Assembly (NCBI GenBank): GCA_028709785.1
Contig: JAQUTK010000013.1
Coordinates: 1 to 64,000 of the forward strand
Reading direction: 5' to 3'
Length of the DNA stretch: 64,000 bases
From: Bacteroidales bacterium
GTDB lineage: Bacteria > Bacteroidota > Bacteroidia > Bacteroidales > JAQUTK01
Shown here: positions 57,091-64,000 of the stretch, piece by piece
Numbering within the stretch: the stretch's first letter is position 1
How the letters are laid out: each line of letters begins with the position of its first letter
Position numbers and translations under genes: made by a program
The notes under the pieces: generated by a model
Told to the model about the DNA's origin: nothing
What the model saw: only the letters and a program-made list of their open reading frames with translations
Databases searched by the model: none

Positions 57091-57663
57091 ATGGAACAAA
57101 GGGAAGAAACAGCAATAATAACACGTATCCGGGAAGGAGAGATCAATCAGTACTCCTATTTCCTGGATTGCTATTCCCGCCCTATCCATACACTTATCGT
57201 GCGGATCGTCCAGAACAGGGAAGACGCGGAAGAGCTTACTCAGGATGTCTTTCTGAAAGCGTTCAAAAAGCTGGATTCCTTCAAAGGAGATTGCAGCTTT
57301 TCTACCTGGCTCTATCAGATTGCCTATCACACGGCGATCTCTGCTACCAGAAAGCAGAAAAGAGAATCTCTCTCATTGGATGACTACACGCTCAACAGTA
57401 TTACCGATGAAGAAGTAGATCAGGCACTTGATAAGGCAAACGATGAAGAAATCATGCAGAGACTGGAGCAAATTGTGACCAGAGATCTGAATGGAGAAGA
57501 GAGAGCACTGATCTCACTGTTTTACAACGAAGAGAAGTCGGTCGGCGAACTGGCAGCCATCCTCAACCTGACCGTTGTAAACGTAAAAGTAAAACTGCAC
57601 CGTATCCGCAAGAAGATCTATGCATTGATGAAAAAAGAGGAGGAAGAAAACAATGGAAAATAA
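57091..57663 (+). CDS. ECF-type RNA polymerase sigma factor
   Basis: 190 residues. Sigma-2 with 'YFLDCYSRPIHTLIVRIVQN', 'EDAEELTQDVFLKAFKKLD' and 'STWLYQIAYHTAISATRK', then sigma-4 helix-turn-helix 'EKSVGELAAILNLTVVNVKV' and 'KLHRIRKKIYALMK'. It directs RNA polymerase to a specific regulon, probably a membrane or stress response. Its stop overlaps the next gene's start by 11 bp, pointing to a cognate membrane partner. Target promoters not identified. Confidence 0.94.
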   Translation: MEQREETAIITRIREGEINQYSYFLDCYSRPIHTLIVRIVQNREDAEELTQDVFLKAFKKLDSFKGDCSFSTWLYQIAYHTAISATRKQKRESLSLDDYTLNSITDEEVDQALDKANDEEIMQRLEQIVTRDLNGEERALISLFYNEEKSVGELAAILNLTVVNVKVKLHRIRKKIYALMKKEEEENNGK

Positions 57664-58015
57664 GGACAAAGCACTCAGTAAAGTGGTGAATAATCTCCCG
57701 GTAGGAGAACTCCCGAGCAATTTCACCTTTCAGATGATGAACAAGATCCAGGCAGAGGTTCAAAAGGAAAAAGCAAGAGCCGAGAAGCTCGGATATATCC
57801 TGTTGGTTGCGACTTCCATCGGACTGATCGCAATTATGGTATTCGTTCTGACCTATTTTTATGCATTCAATCCATGGGAGAGTCTTCGGAACATAGAATT
57901 CAATGCTCAGAACGAAAGCTCCTTCTGCTTCTATATCTCCATTGCAACAGCAGCACTTGCCTTGCTTGGATTGGACTACTGGTTAAGACGTTACAGAGAA
58001 AAACATTTAAAATAA
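57653..58015 (+). CDS. Putative anti-sigma-like membrane protein
   Basis: 120 residues. An N-terminal cytoplasmic helical segment ('LSKVVNNLPVGELPSNFTFQ') is followed by two membrane helices ('ILLVATSIGLIAIMVFVLTY' and 'FYISIATAALALLGLDYWL'). It overlaps the ECF sigma gene by 11 bp, the normal position of an anti-sigma factor. It lacks a recognisable zinc-binding anti-sigma motif (HxxxCxxC), so the role is inferred from position. Confidence 0.78.
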   Translation: MENKDKALSKVVNNLPVGELPSNFTFQMMNKIQAEVQKEKARAEKLGYILLVATSIGLIAIMVFVLTYFYAFNPWESLRNIEFNAQNESSFCFYISIATAALALLGLDYWLRRYREKHLK

Positions 58016-58037
58016 TTCATCGTATCAGATAATTCTG

Positions 58038-58045
58038 TATCTTTG
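58038..58045 (+). promoter_or_regulatory. -7 box TATCTTTG for enolase
   Basis: TATCTTTG 47 bp upstream of the enolase ATG. Confidence 0.7.
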
Positions 58046-58082
58046 GGAACATTCATAAAAAGAAGTATTAACCACCTAATAA

Positions 58083-59372
<1,290 letters not shown>

Positions 59373-59382
59373 CGCCGCGCAC

Positions 59383-59446
59383 CCGTCATTGCGGGCTTGA
59401 CCCGATTATCACAAACGCATCCGTCATTGCGGGCTTGACCCGCAAT
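59383..59446. repeat. Two REP-like palindromic repeats after enolase
   Basis: A 22-bp unit CCGTCATTGCGGGCTTGACCCG occurs at 59383-59404 and again at 59421-59442, 38 bp apart. The second continues to CAAT, so ATTGCGGG-CTTGA-CCCGCAAT forms a stem. A related inverted copy lies at 62880-62909. Confidence 0.85.
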
Positions 59447-59466
59447 CTCCATCCCCTACAATAACG

Positions 59467-59505
59467 AAATCAGCCGAGCCCAGACAGGTTCGGCTGATTC
59501 TTTTA
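59467..59505 (+). terminator. Terminator downstream of enolase
   Basis: AATCAGCCGA (59468-59477) pairs with TCGGCTGATT (59490-59499), followed by CTTTTAT. It is the first strong hairpin with a T-run after eno. Confidence 0.78.
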
Positions 59506-59615
59506 TAAGAGGGAGCATCGCACGCTTTAGTTCACCCGTAAAGTTTTCTCCTCTTACAGGAAGAATTGTCTGGACGATCAGATTGAAAAAGTGGACGCGT
59601 ACAGACGGATTATTC

Positions 59616-59678
59616 ATTCTGAAGTTCAGAACAATCATCCTGAAGTTCAGAACGATTATCCTGAAGTTTAGAACGATC
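59616..59678. repeat. Three tandem copies of a 21-bp repeat
   Basis: Units at 59616-59636, 59637-59657 and 59658-59678, of the form ATCCTGAAGTTCAGAACGATT with few changes. Each contains the palindrome CTGAAGTTCAG. Both strands are open through it, but I consider both ORFs spurious. Confidence 0.85.
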
Positions 59679-59720
59679 ATTTCACGGTTTGAAATGAAAA
59701 ATCCATTCCTATTGCCTCGA

Positions 59721-59777
59721 TTTATCTTCCTGTTTGCCTTCATTATCTACCTTCATCAAAAAGGGTATTCTCCCAAT
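59721..59777 (+). repeat. 57-bp dispersed repeat, copy 1
   Basis: 52 of 57 bases match 61140-61196, from TTTATCTTCC to TTCTCCCAAT. The copies flank the unknown secreted-protein gene. The 493-bp stretch between eno and that gene (59373-59865) otherwise holds the REP units, terminator, 21-bp repeats and promoter only. Confidence 0.85.
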
Positions 59778-59838
59778 AATCTCAGTAATTAGTTTGTAGA
59801 AAGTTGGCCAGGCATACAATAATTCCTTAATTTTGAAT

Positions 59839-59846
59839 TACTTTTG
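59839..59846 (+). promoter_or_regulatory. -7 box TACTTTTG for unknown secreted-protein gene
   Basis: TACTTTTG 19 bp upstream of the ATG at 59866. Confidence 0.6.
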
Positions 59847-59865
59847 TACTAAAGGAAACATTGAT

Positions 59866-61086
59866 ATGGCGCTAATGGATACTTTTACGAAAAACAGAAC
59901 CACCTATATGTCAAAATTAGTATTATCACTATTTTACATATTATTCTTTCAAACAGCAGCCAATGCACAAACCGTTCATGAATGTGTGCAATATATTAAG
60001 GAAAAGGGTAAGGAGCCTAAAGAGTATATATTCGATACATTTAAGGATGTCGATGTTATTATTATAGGTGAAAGAGACCACCGAGATACAACTCAATATG
60101 AGCTTATAGTAGATATACTCAAAGATCCACGTTTTGCAGAAGAAATAGGCTATGTATATACGGAGGTGGGAGTTACCAATATGACAGATAGCGCAAACAA
60201 GTTAATTAAAGGAGAGTATGCCAATCACGATGAGTTCTATTCCAGTTTTCTAAAATTCTATCGTGATTTTGACTACGAGATTCTGTGGGAAAAATACAAT
60301 GGTTATAAGTTTATAAAGGGATTATACGATATAAATCGTAAATTACCAACTGACAAGAAAATTACTTGGGGGCTGACAGACCGCCCTTGGGTTTGGACTG
60401 AGGCAACCTATGAAAGTGGTATATATAATTATTACCGTGTATACCAAAACCGGGACAAATATATGGCTGATAATTTCCTCAGATTATACCAACAGCAACC
60501 ACTAAAAAATGGACGACGAAAGGCATTAGTAATTACAAATATCAATCACGCTTTGAAAATTAAAAAGAACATGTCTGCTCCAAAGTCTTATGTAGAGACA
60601 GCACAAGGCTATCACATTGCAAAGGCATTAGGGGGAAATAATGTAAATATTCTATTATTCAACTACTTCAACCCAAGTTTATTCAAAGTGAATGAAAAGC
60701 TATTTGCAGACGGCGAGTGGGATGCAGCATTTGAACTAACTGACTGCAAGCCTGTGGCGGTTAGTTTCCATCATTCACCATTTGGTAAGTATAAAGAAAA
60801 GCATCTGGGTAAGAAATGGGAGAAACTGGCTGACGGACTCTTGTTTTATGTTCCTTTTTATCAATTGAAGTATGTGGTAGGAATCCCCAGATTGTTTGAG
60901 GACGATTTCATTGATGAGTACCAAAGAAGAGACAGCATTACACGCAATAAAGCAGTACCTTTAAATATTCAAGATTTGCAGAAATGGTACAATACGACAC
61001 GTGAAACATCTCGCAGTGAGTTTGAAGAAAAACAAAAAGAACAAATGCAAAAAGCTATCAGACTATATAAAGAAAATGAGCATTAG
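59866..61086 (+). CDS. Secreted protein of unknown function, TIKI/erythromycin-esterase-like outline
   Basis: 406 residues from the ATG at 59866, preceded by AAAGGAAA; an ATG at 59908 (392 residues) just before the signal peptide 'KLVLSLFYILFFQTAANAQ' is an alternative, and an in-frame ATG at 59833 would fall within the -7 region. After the signal peptide comes 'VDVIIIGERDHRDTTQYELI', then 'IGYVYTEVGVTNMTDSANKL', 'TWGLTDRPWVWTEA' and 'RKALVITNINHALKIK'. The GE-x-H-start and mid-protein NxNHA recall TIKI/ChaN/EreA-like folds, but I cannot place it firmly. AT-rich codon use differs from the enolase region and it lies among repeats, suggesting acquisition. Confidence 0.65.
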   Translation: MALMDTFTKNRTTYMSKLVLSLFYILFFQTAANAQTVHECVQYIKEKGKEPKEYIFDTFKDVDVIIIGERDHRDTTQYELIVDILKDPRFAEEIGYVYTEVGVTNMTDSANKLIKGEYANHDEFYSSFLKFYRDFDYEILWEKYNGYKFIKGLYDINRKLPTDKKITWGLTDRPWVWTEATYESGIYNYYRVYQNRDKYMADNFLRLYQQQPLKNGRRKALVITNINHALKIKKNMSAPKSYVETAQGYHIAKALGGNNVNILLFNYFNPSLFKVNEKLFADGEWDAAFELTDCKPVAVSFHHSPFGKYKEKHLGKKWEKLADGLLFYVPFYQLKYVVGIPRLFEDDFIDEYQRRDSITRNKAVPLNIQDLQKWYNTTRETSRSEFEEKQKEQMQKAIRLYKENEH

Positions 61087-61139
61087 CTTTCTACATATTT
61101 ATACAGAAAAAATATAAGCACTCAAAACAAAAGCTCAGT

Positions 61140-61196
61140 TTTATCTTCCTGTTTACCTTAATTTTCTCCCTTTATCAAAAAGGGTATTCTCCCAAT
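61140..61196 (+). repeat. 57-bp dispersed repeat, copy 2
   Basis: Matches 59721-59777 at 52 of 57 positions; it is fused to the KilA-N remnant. Confidence 0.85.
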
Positions 61197-61427
61197 GAAC
61201 TTACTTCAGTTATTGAGATATGCGATGAGGACTATATAAGCCTAACTGACATGTTAAAGACCAGGGATGGGGAGTTCTTCTTTTTTAATTGGTTGAGAAA
61301 CCGAAATACGGTTGAGTTTCTTGGCATATGGGAGAAACTGAACAATCCTAATTTTAATTGTGCCGAATTCGACATAATTAAAAGTCAAGCTGGGTTGAAT
61401 AGTTATCGCTTAAGTGCAAGGGAATAG
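61140..61427 (+). pseudogene. KilA-N domain gene remnant
   Basis: In one frame, from about 61197, the sequence reads 'ELTSVIEICDEDYISLTDML', then 'RDGEFFFFNWLRNRNTVEFL', 'GIWEKLNNPNFNCAEFDIIK' and 'SQAGLNSYRLSARE' before TAG at 61425-61427. This matches the N-terminal half of Bacteroides KilA-N (phage-type DNA-binding) proteins. There is no proper start: the frame runs back into the 57-bp repeat (61140-61196). The stop replaces the expected 'W' after 'RE', and the rest of the domain is absent. The whole 505-bp gap 61087-61591 holds this remnant, repeat copies and a promoter. Confidence 0.8.
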
Positions 61428-61432
61428 ATGAA

Positions 61433-61509
61433 ATGTATTAAAAAGGCCCTTTTTACAAATAAAATTGGATGCAAAAATCGGGGAGAAAGTTTTTTTTGAA
61501 GGAAACAGA
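61433..61509 (+). repeat. 77-bp direct repeat, copy 1
   Basis: 74 of 77 bases match 62957-63032, from ATGTATTAAAAAGGCCC to GAAACAGA. The pair brackets the AAA/DUF4143 gene. It begins 6 bp after the KilA-N remnant stop. Confidence 0.9.
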
Positions 61510-61560
61510 GTGAATAATCAATCTTTTCATTGATTTCCATACTCTACTCGGGAAAAAGTG

Positions 61561-61568
61561 TAATTTTG
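61561..61568 (+). promoter_or_regulatory. -7 box TAATTTTG for AAA/DUF4143 gene
   Basis: TAATTTTG 23 bp upstream of the ATG at 61592. Confidence 0.6.
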
Positions 61569-61591
61569 CAGTAAACTCCGAATTAAGTAAT

Positions 61592-62854
61592 ATGGCAACA
61601 TACATTAATAGGCAGTTATATCTGCAAAAGCTCGTAAATCGTCGTGACAATGGTGAGGTTAAGATTATCACAGGTTCACGTCGGTGTGGTAAGTCTTGGC
61701 TACTCAAAAAGATTTATCGGGATTATCTTATATCCGATGGTGTGCCAGAGGAAAATATCATTATAGTTTCTTTTGACATGGATGATGATACCAACAACGA
61801 AGATTTTCTGAACCCTCAGCAACTTAAAAAACATCTTTATGATCTAATAATTTCTGATAGCGAGCACTACTATGTGTTTCTTGATGAAGTTCAACTGGTG
61901 GAAGGGTTTGAACGGATTGTAAACGGATTGAATGCTCGTGAGAATGTTGATGTCTACATAACTGGTAGCAATTCAAAATTCCTTTCGAATGATATTCGTA
62001 CTATCTTTCGTGGAAGAGGTGATGAAATCAGGGTATATCCTTTCTCTTTTAAAGAGTTTTCTGCAGACCGAACAGAACCTATCAATGAAATTTGGAAGGA
62101 ATATTACACCTATGGTGGCATGCCTGCACTACTGAACCAGCGAACGCCAGAACAGAAAATAAACTATCTGCAACGTTTATGGCAAAAAACCTACATAGAC
62201 GATGTGGTGGAACGTAACAATGTAAAGAATCGTAATGCTCTTGAATCTTTAGTCGATGCTTTGTGCTCAGCTATTGGTTCACTAACTAATCCAAGTCGGA
62301 TCAAAAACACATTACAAAGCGTTCAACATGTTAAGATTGATGAGGAGACGGTGAATGGTTATATGGGATATTTGGAAAATGCTTTCCTATTTGAAGGTGC
62401 CAGACGGTATAATATTAAAGGTCAGAAGTATTACGAGACGATCAAGAAGTATTATTCTGTTGATATCGGTTTGAGAAATGCCAGATTGAATTTCCGCCAA
62501 CAAGAAATTACCCATATCATGGAGAATGTCATTTACAATGAATTGCGTATTCGTGGTTATTTAGTCGATGTGGGAGTTATTGAGAGTAGGGAAATGCGTG
62601 ATGGGAAATCGGCATACGTGCAGCATGAAGTGGATTTCATTGCTACAAATGGAATGGATAAGTACTACATTCAGTCCGCGTATGCTTTGCCGACAGAAGA
62701 AAAACGCCAACAGGAGTTAGCTTCTTTCCGTAAGATTGATGACTCGTTCAGGAAAATAGTAATCACAGGAGATGATATTGCGACATATACTGATGAACAA
62801 GGCATCATCTTCATGGGATTATTTCAATTCTTGAAGAGTGATAATATCCTCTGA
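61592..62854 (+). CDS. AAA_14/DUF4143 ATP-binding protein
   Basis: 420 residues. Walker A 'GSRRCGKSWLLKK' (~residues 29-41), Walker B 'YYVFLDEVQLV' (~90-100), sensor 'VYITGSNSKFLS', the 'FSFKEF' and 'YGGMPALL' motifs typical of the family, and a C-terminal DUF4143 PD-(D/E)xK-like part ('ENVIYNELRIRGY', 'QHEVDFIA'). Such proteins are numerous in Bacteroides genomes; function is unknown, with defence, toxin-antitoxin or plasmid-related roles suggested. It is the only intact gene between the two 77-bp direct repeats, with its own promoter. Confidence 0.92.
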   Translation: MATYINRQLYLQKLVNRRDNGEVKIITGSRRCGKSWLLKKIYRDYLISDGVPEENIIIVSFDMDDDTNNEDFLNPQQLKKHLYDLIISDSEHYYVFLDEVQLVEGFERIVNGLNARENVDVYITGSNSKFLSNDIRTIFRGRGDEIRVYPFSFKEFSADRTEPINEIWKEYYTYGGMPALLNQRTPEQKINYLQRLWQKTYIDDVVERNNVKNRNALESLVDALCSAIGSLTNPSRIKNTLQSVQHVKIDEETVNGYMGYLENAFLFEGARRYNIKGQKYYETIKKYYSVDIGLRNARLNFRQQEITHIMENVIYNELRIRGYLVDVGVIESREMRDGKSAYVQHEVDFIATNGMDKYYIQSAYALPTEEKRQQELASFRKIDDSFRKIVITGDDIATYTDEQGIIFMGLFQFLKSDNIL

Positions 62855-62879
62855 TTCAGATTGCATCGAATGGGGCTGA

Positions 62880-62909
62880 GGAGATTGCGGGTTAAGTCCG
62901 CAATGGCGG
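62880..62909. repeat. REP-like palindrome, inverted copy
   Basis: GGAGATTGCGG and CCGCAATGGCGG around GTTAAGT is the reverse orientation of the units at 59383-59446, so related palindromes bracket the accessory segment. Confidence 0.75.
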
Positions 62910-62956
62910 CAAAGAGAGTCGCCTTTGACGGTGTGGGAGATGCTCAGCAATGAAAG

Positions 62957-63032
62957 ATGTATTAAAAAGGCCCTTTTAGCAAATAAAATTGGATGCAAAA
63001 ATCGGGGAGAAAGTTTTTTTTGAAGAAACAGA
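62957..63032 (+). repeat. 77-bp direct repeat, copy 2 (76 bp)
   Basis: Two substitutions and one missing G relative to 61433-61509. It continues directly into the hairpin at 63033-63060, which copy 1 lacks. Confidence 0.9.
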
Positions 63033-63641
63033 CATGCCTTACAGCATACTCTAAGGCATGCATAAGGTGCAGGGGTGTAGCAAAATAGTACTTTTTTACT
63101 ACTTTCAAATTCGAAATTCAAAAAAACAACAGAAATACAAAACGGCCAACAGATGAATGAGAAAGATTCATTTATCGGGAAACGTCTCTTTAATGTTACG
63201 CTATCCTTTAAAAACTGAAGAATTTCCATTTGAAAACGACAGGCTGATCCATAATAAAAAAAATTTCTACAGTAGAATTATCACGATGTCCATTGAGCAG
63301 AATATATCCCTCATCTGCAAACAAACGAATTTGGTACCCTTTAGTTGTCGACCATTTATAACACAGATTAAGATAGTTCTCATGCTGCAAAACTTCATTT
63401 TTATATCTCGGGACAAAACCATCCCCTTCCAGTTTCAAGGCCACTTTACGCAACAACTCCACATTCTGTTTCTGACTCAAGCCATTATCCCATCTAATCA
63501 GTTTTAACCGTAATCTCATATAAAAGAGAGCTAATGCTCCAGGAACAACAAAGAGAATAAAGAGAGAGAGCATCAAGAGGATATTTTCATGCCATAATAT
63601 CATAAAAAACAATCCTAAGGCACAATATAATCCATAATTAG

Positions 63642-63680
63642 AGTATGTCACTACTATATCCAGACTATCCCATCTATACC
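63642..63680. repeat. 39-bp perfect direct repeat, copy 1
   Basis: Identical to 63708-63746, begins AGTATGTCACTACTATATCC, offset 66 bp. Confidence 0.95.
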
Positions 63681-63707
63681 AGAAAGAATGGGTGAAGAAC
63701 AAGACCT

Positions 63708-63746
63708 AGTATGTCACTACTATATCCAGACTATCCCATCTATACC
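63708..63746. repeat. 39-bp perfect direct repeat, copy 2
   Basis: Identical to 63642-63680. The 27 bases between the copies are unlike sequence on either flank, so this is not a simple tandem duplication. Confidence 0.95.
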
Positions 63747-63799
63747 CCTTCTTGAATTCAGCTAATGTCATCATTCCGTTTGCTTTATTGCATCAACTA

Positions 63800-64000
63800 T
63801 CAGTGACCTGCCATCCTTCCAAATCCGAGAATGCCATAAAATAAGATAATGATAAACCCAATTGCAAAAGAGACAATTGTCCATTTCTTTGCATTCTGAG
63901 AAGCACGGATGGCCCCTTCATAATCTTTAGCGAAAAAGCGCGATTCTACTCTTGAGGCATTAACAATACCGGCAATACCAAAAGGCAGACAACAAAAAAG
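63800..64000 (-). CDS. CD225/dispanin-like membrane protein, 5' end outside window
   Basis: The minus-strand frame is open at the window edge and ends at 63800. The last 66 residues read 'LFCCLPFGIAGIVNASRVES', 'RFFAKDYEGAIRASQNAKKW', then a membrane helix 'TIVSFAIGFIIILFYGILGF'. The CCLPFGI-start followed by 'A..SN/QNAKKW' is the CD225/dispanin (interferon-induced transmembrane-like) signature. Such small proteins are common in Bacteroidetes and of unknown role. It precedes the interrupted membrane-protein gene by 26 bp and probably shares a transcript with it. Confidence 0.85.
   Translation of the reverse strand, partial: LFCCLPFGIAGIVNASRVESRFFAKDYEGAIRASQNAKKWTIVSFAIGFIIILFYGILGFGRMAGH

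Larger units (their letters stand above)
62855..63207. other. Intergenic region with REP copy, repeat copy 2 and hairpins
   Basis: 353 bases without a credible gene. It contains the inverted REP-like unit, 77-bp repeat copy 2, and immediately after that a hairpin CATGCCTTA/TAAGGCATG (63033-63060). A short stem TAGTA/TACTA follows near 63087-63102. It looks like a repeated non-coding element. Confidence 0.6.
63208..63774 (-). pseudogene. Small membrane-protein gene interrupted by an in-frame stop
   Basis: The original frame appears to start at ATG 63774 ('MMTLAEFKKGYRWDSLDIVV') and stops at TAG 63706-63708 after 22 codons. After 27 unique bases a second copy of the same 39 bp restores the frame, which then runs to 63208; a TTG at 63702 could restart it (164 residues). 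The body has two membrane helices ('YCALGLFFMILW', 'LLMLSLFILFVVPGALALFY') and a C-terminal soluble domain ('GYQIRLFADEGYILLNG'). Removing 66 bp would give one ORF of about 166 residues. Family not recognised. It is downstream of the CD225-like gene. Confidence 0.65.

Noticed and set aside
59456-59743. 95-codon minus-strand ORF over the 21-bp repeats and enolase terminator
   Set aside because: Its C-terminal end is the terminator stem read backwards and its middle is tandem repeat; no start signal or family.
59583-59792. 69-codon plus-strand ORF ('ILKFRT' repeats)
   Set aside because: Mostly translated 21-bp repeat plus the 57-bp dispersed repeat; low complexity and no start context.
62819-63229. 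136-codon minus-strand ORF overlapping the AAA/DUF4143 stop
   Set aside because: It reads through a REP-like palindrome, the 77-bp repeat and a hairpin; composition is Cys/Leu/Phe-rich noise.

Overview
The window looks like a chromosomal segment of a gut-type Bacteroidales bacterium (Bacteroides/Parabacteroides-like; species not determinable by eye). Support comes from many -7 boxes of the Bacteroidetes form TAnnTTTG a few tens of bases upstream of starts, the mutY / HU / 29-residue basic ribosomal-type protein / RNase G neighbourhood, an FeoA-FeoB fusion with a Cys-rich partner, DUF4491, an S9B dipeptidyl peptidase, and GH2 and GH35 beta-galactosidases.

Layout. 1-7.3 kb is the right end of a prophage: a 5'-truncated BspA-type leucine-rich-repeat protein, a 67-residue protein, a 1244-residue tail/fibre protein with 375-bp internal repeats, an N-acetylmuramoyl-L-alanine amidase and a tyrosine integrase. 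The integrase abuts the 3' end of a tRNA-Pro(CGG) gene, the probable attachment site. 7.6-12.6 kb is core genome: rnr, a YgjP-like zinc peptidase and an EamA transporter, facing a TIGR01777 epimerase and a DUF4491 membrane protein. 12.7-18 kb is an iron block: porin, FeoAB and a Cys-rich peptide in one operon, preceded by a RIC/hemerythrin-like protein and a LuxR-type regulator whose receiver has lost its phosphoacceptor Asp. 18-24.6 kb holds an ABM monooxygenase, tRNA-Asp, an aminotransferase, a large secreted GH2 enzyme with C-terminal lectin-like domains and an isochorismatase-like hydrolase. 24.6-29.9 kb is a four-gene sensory relay (PocR-PAS-PAS protein, PAS-histidine kinase, single receiver, REC-REC-PAS-kinase). 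A secreted GH35 enzyme follows.

32-35 kb is a BlaR1/BlaI pair with a compact palindromic operator over its promoter. Then come a decayed ferredoxin-nitroreductase pseudogene, a small GNAT protein and a dipeptidyl peptidase IV. 38-47 kb carries housekeeping genes (mutY, HU, bS22-like protein, rng, CCA-adding-type enzyme) mixed with a transglutaminase-like protein, a lipoprotein and a FadL-type porin. 47.5-50.7 kb is a siderophore/haem/cobalamin-type ABC importer. 50.7-59.4 kb contains a MATE exporter, mnmA, a MetY-type enzyme, threonine aldolase, a methyltransferase, an ECF sigma factor with a putative membrane partner, and enolase.

59.4-64 kb is a scarred accessory tail. It has REP-like palindromes at both sides, a 21-bp tandem repeat, a 57-bp and a ~77-bp dispersed direct repeat, a KilA-N remnant, a secreted protein of unknown function, an AAA/DUF4143 ATPase, a membrane-protein gene broken by a 39-bp repeat, and the end of a CD225/dispanin-like gene. 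No CRISPR array, rRNA or intact insertion sequence was seen. No complete undescribed system is proven. The best candidates are the RIC-like/pseudo-receiver pair beside porin-FeoAB, the kinase-split PocR relay, and the nested-repeat island at 59.4-63.8 kb.
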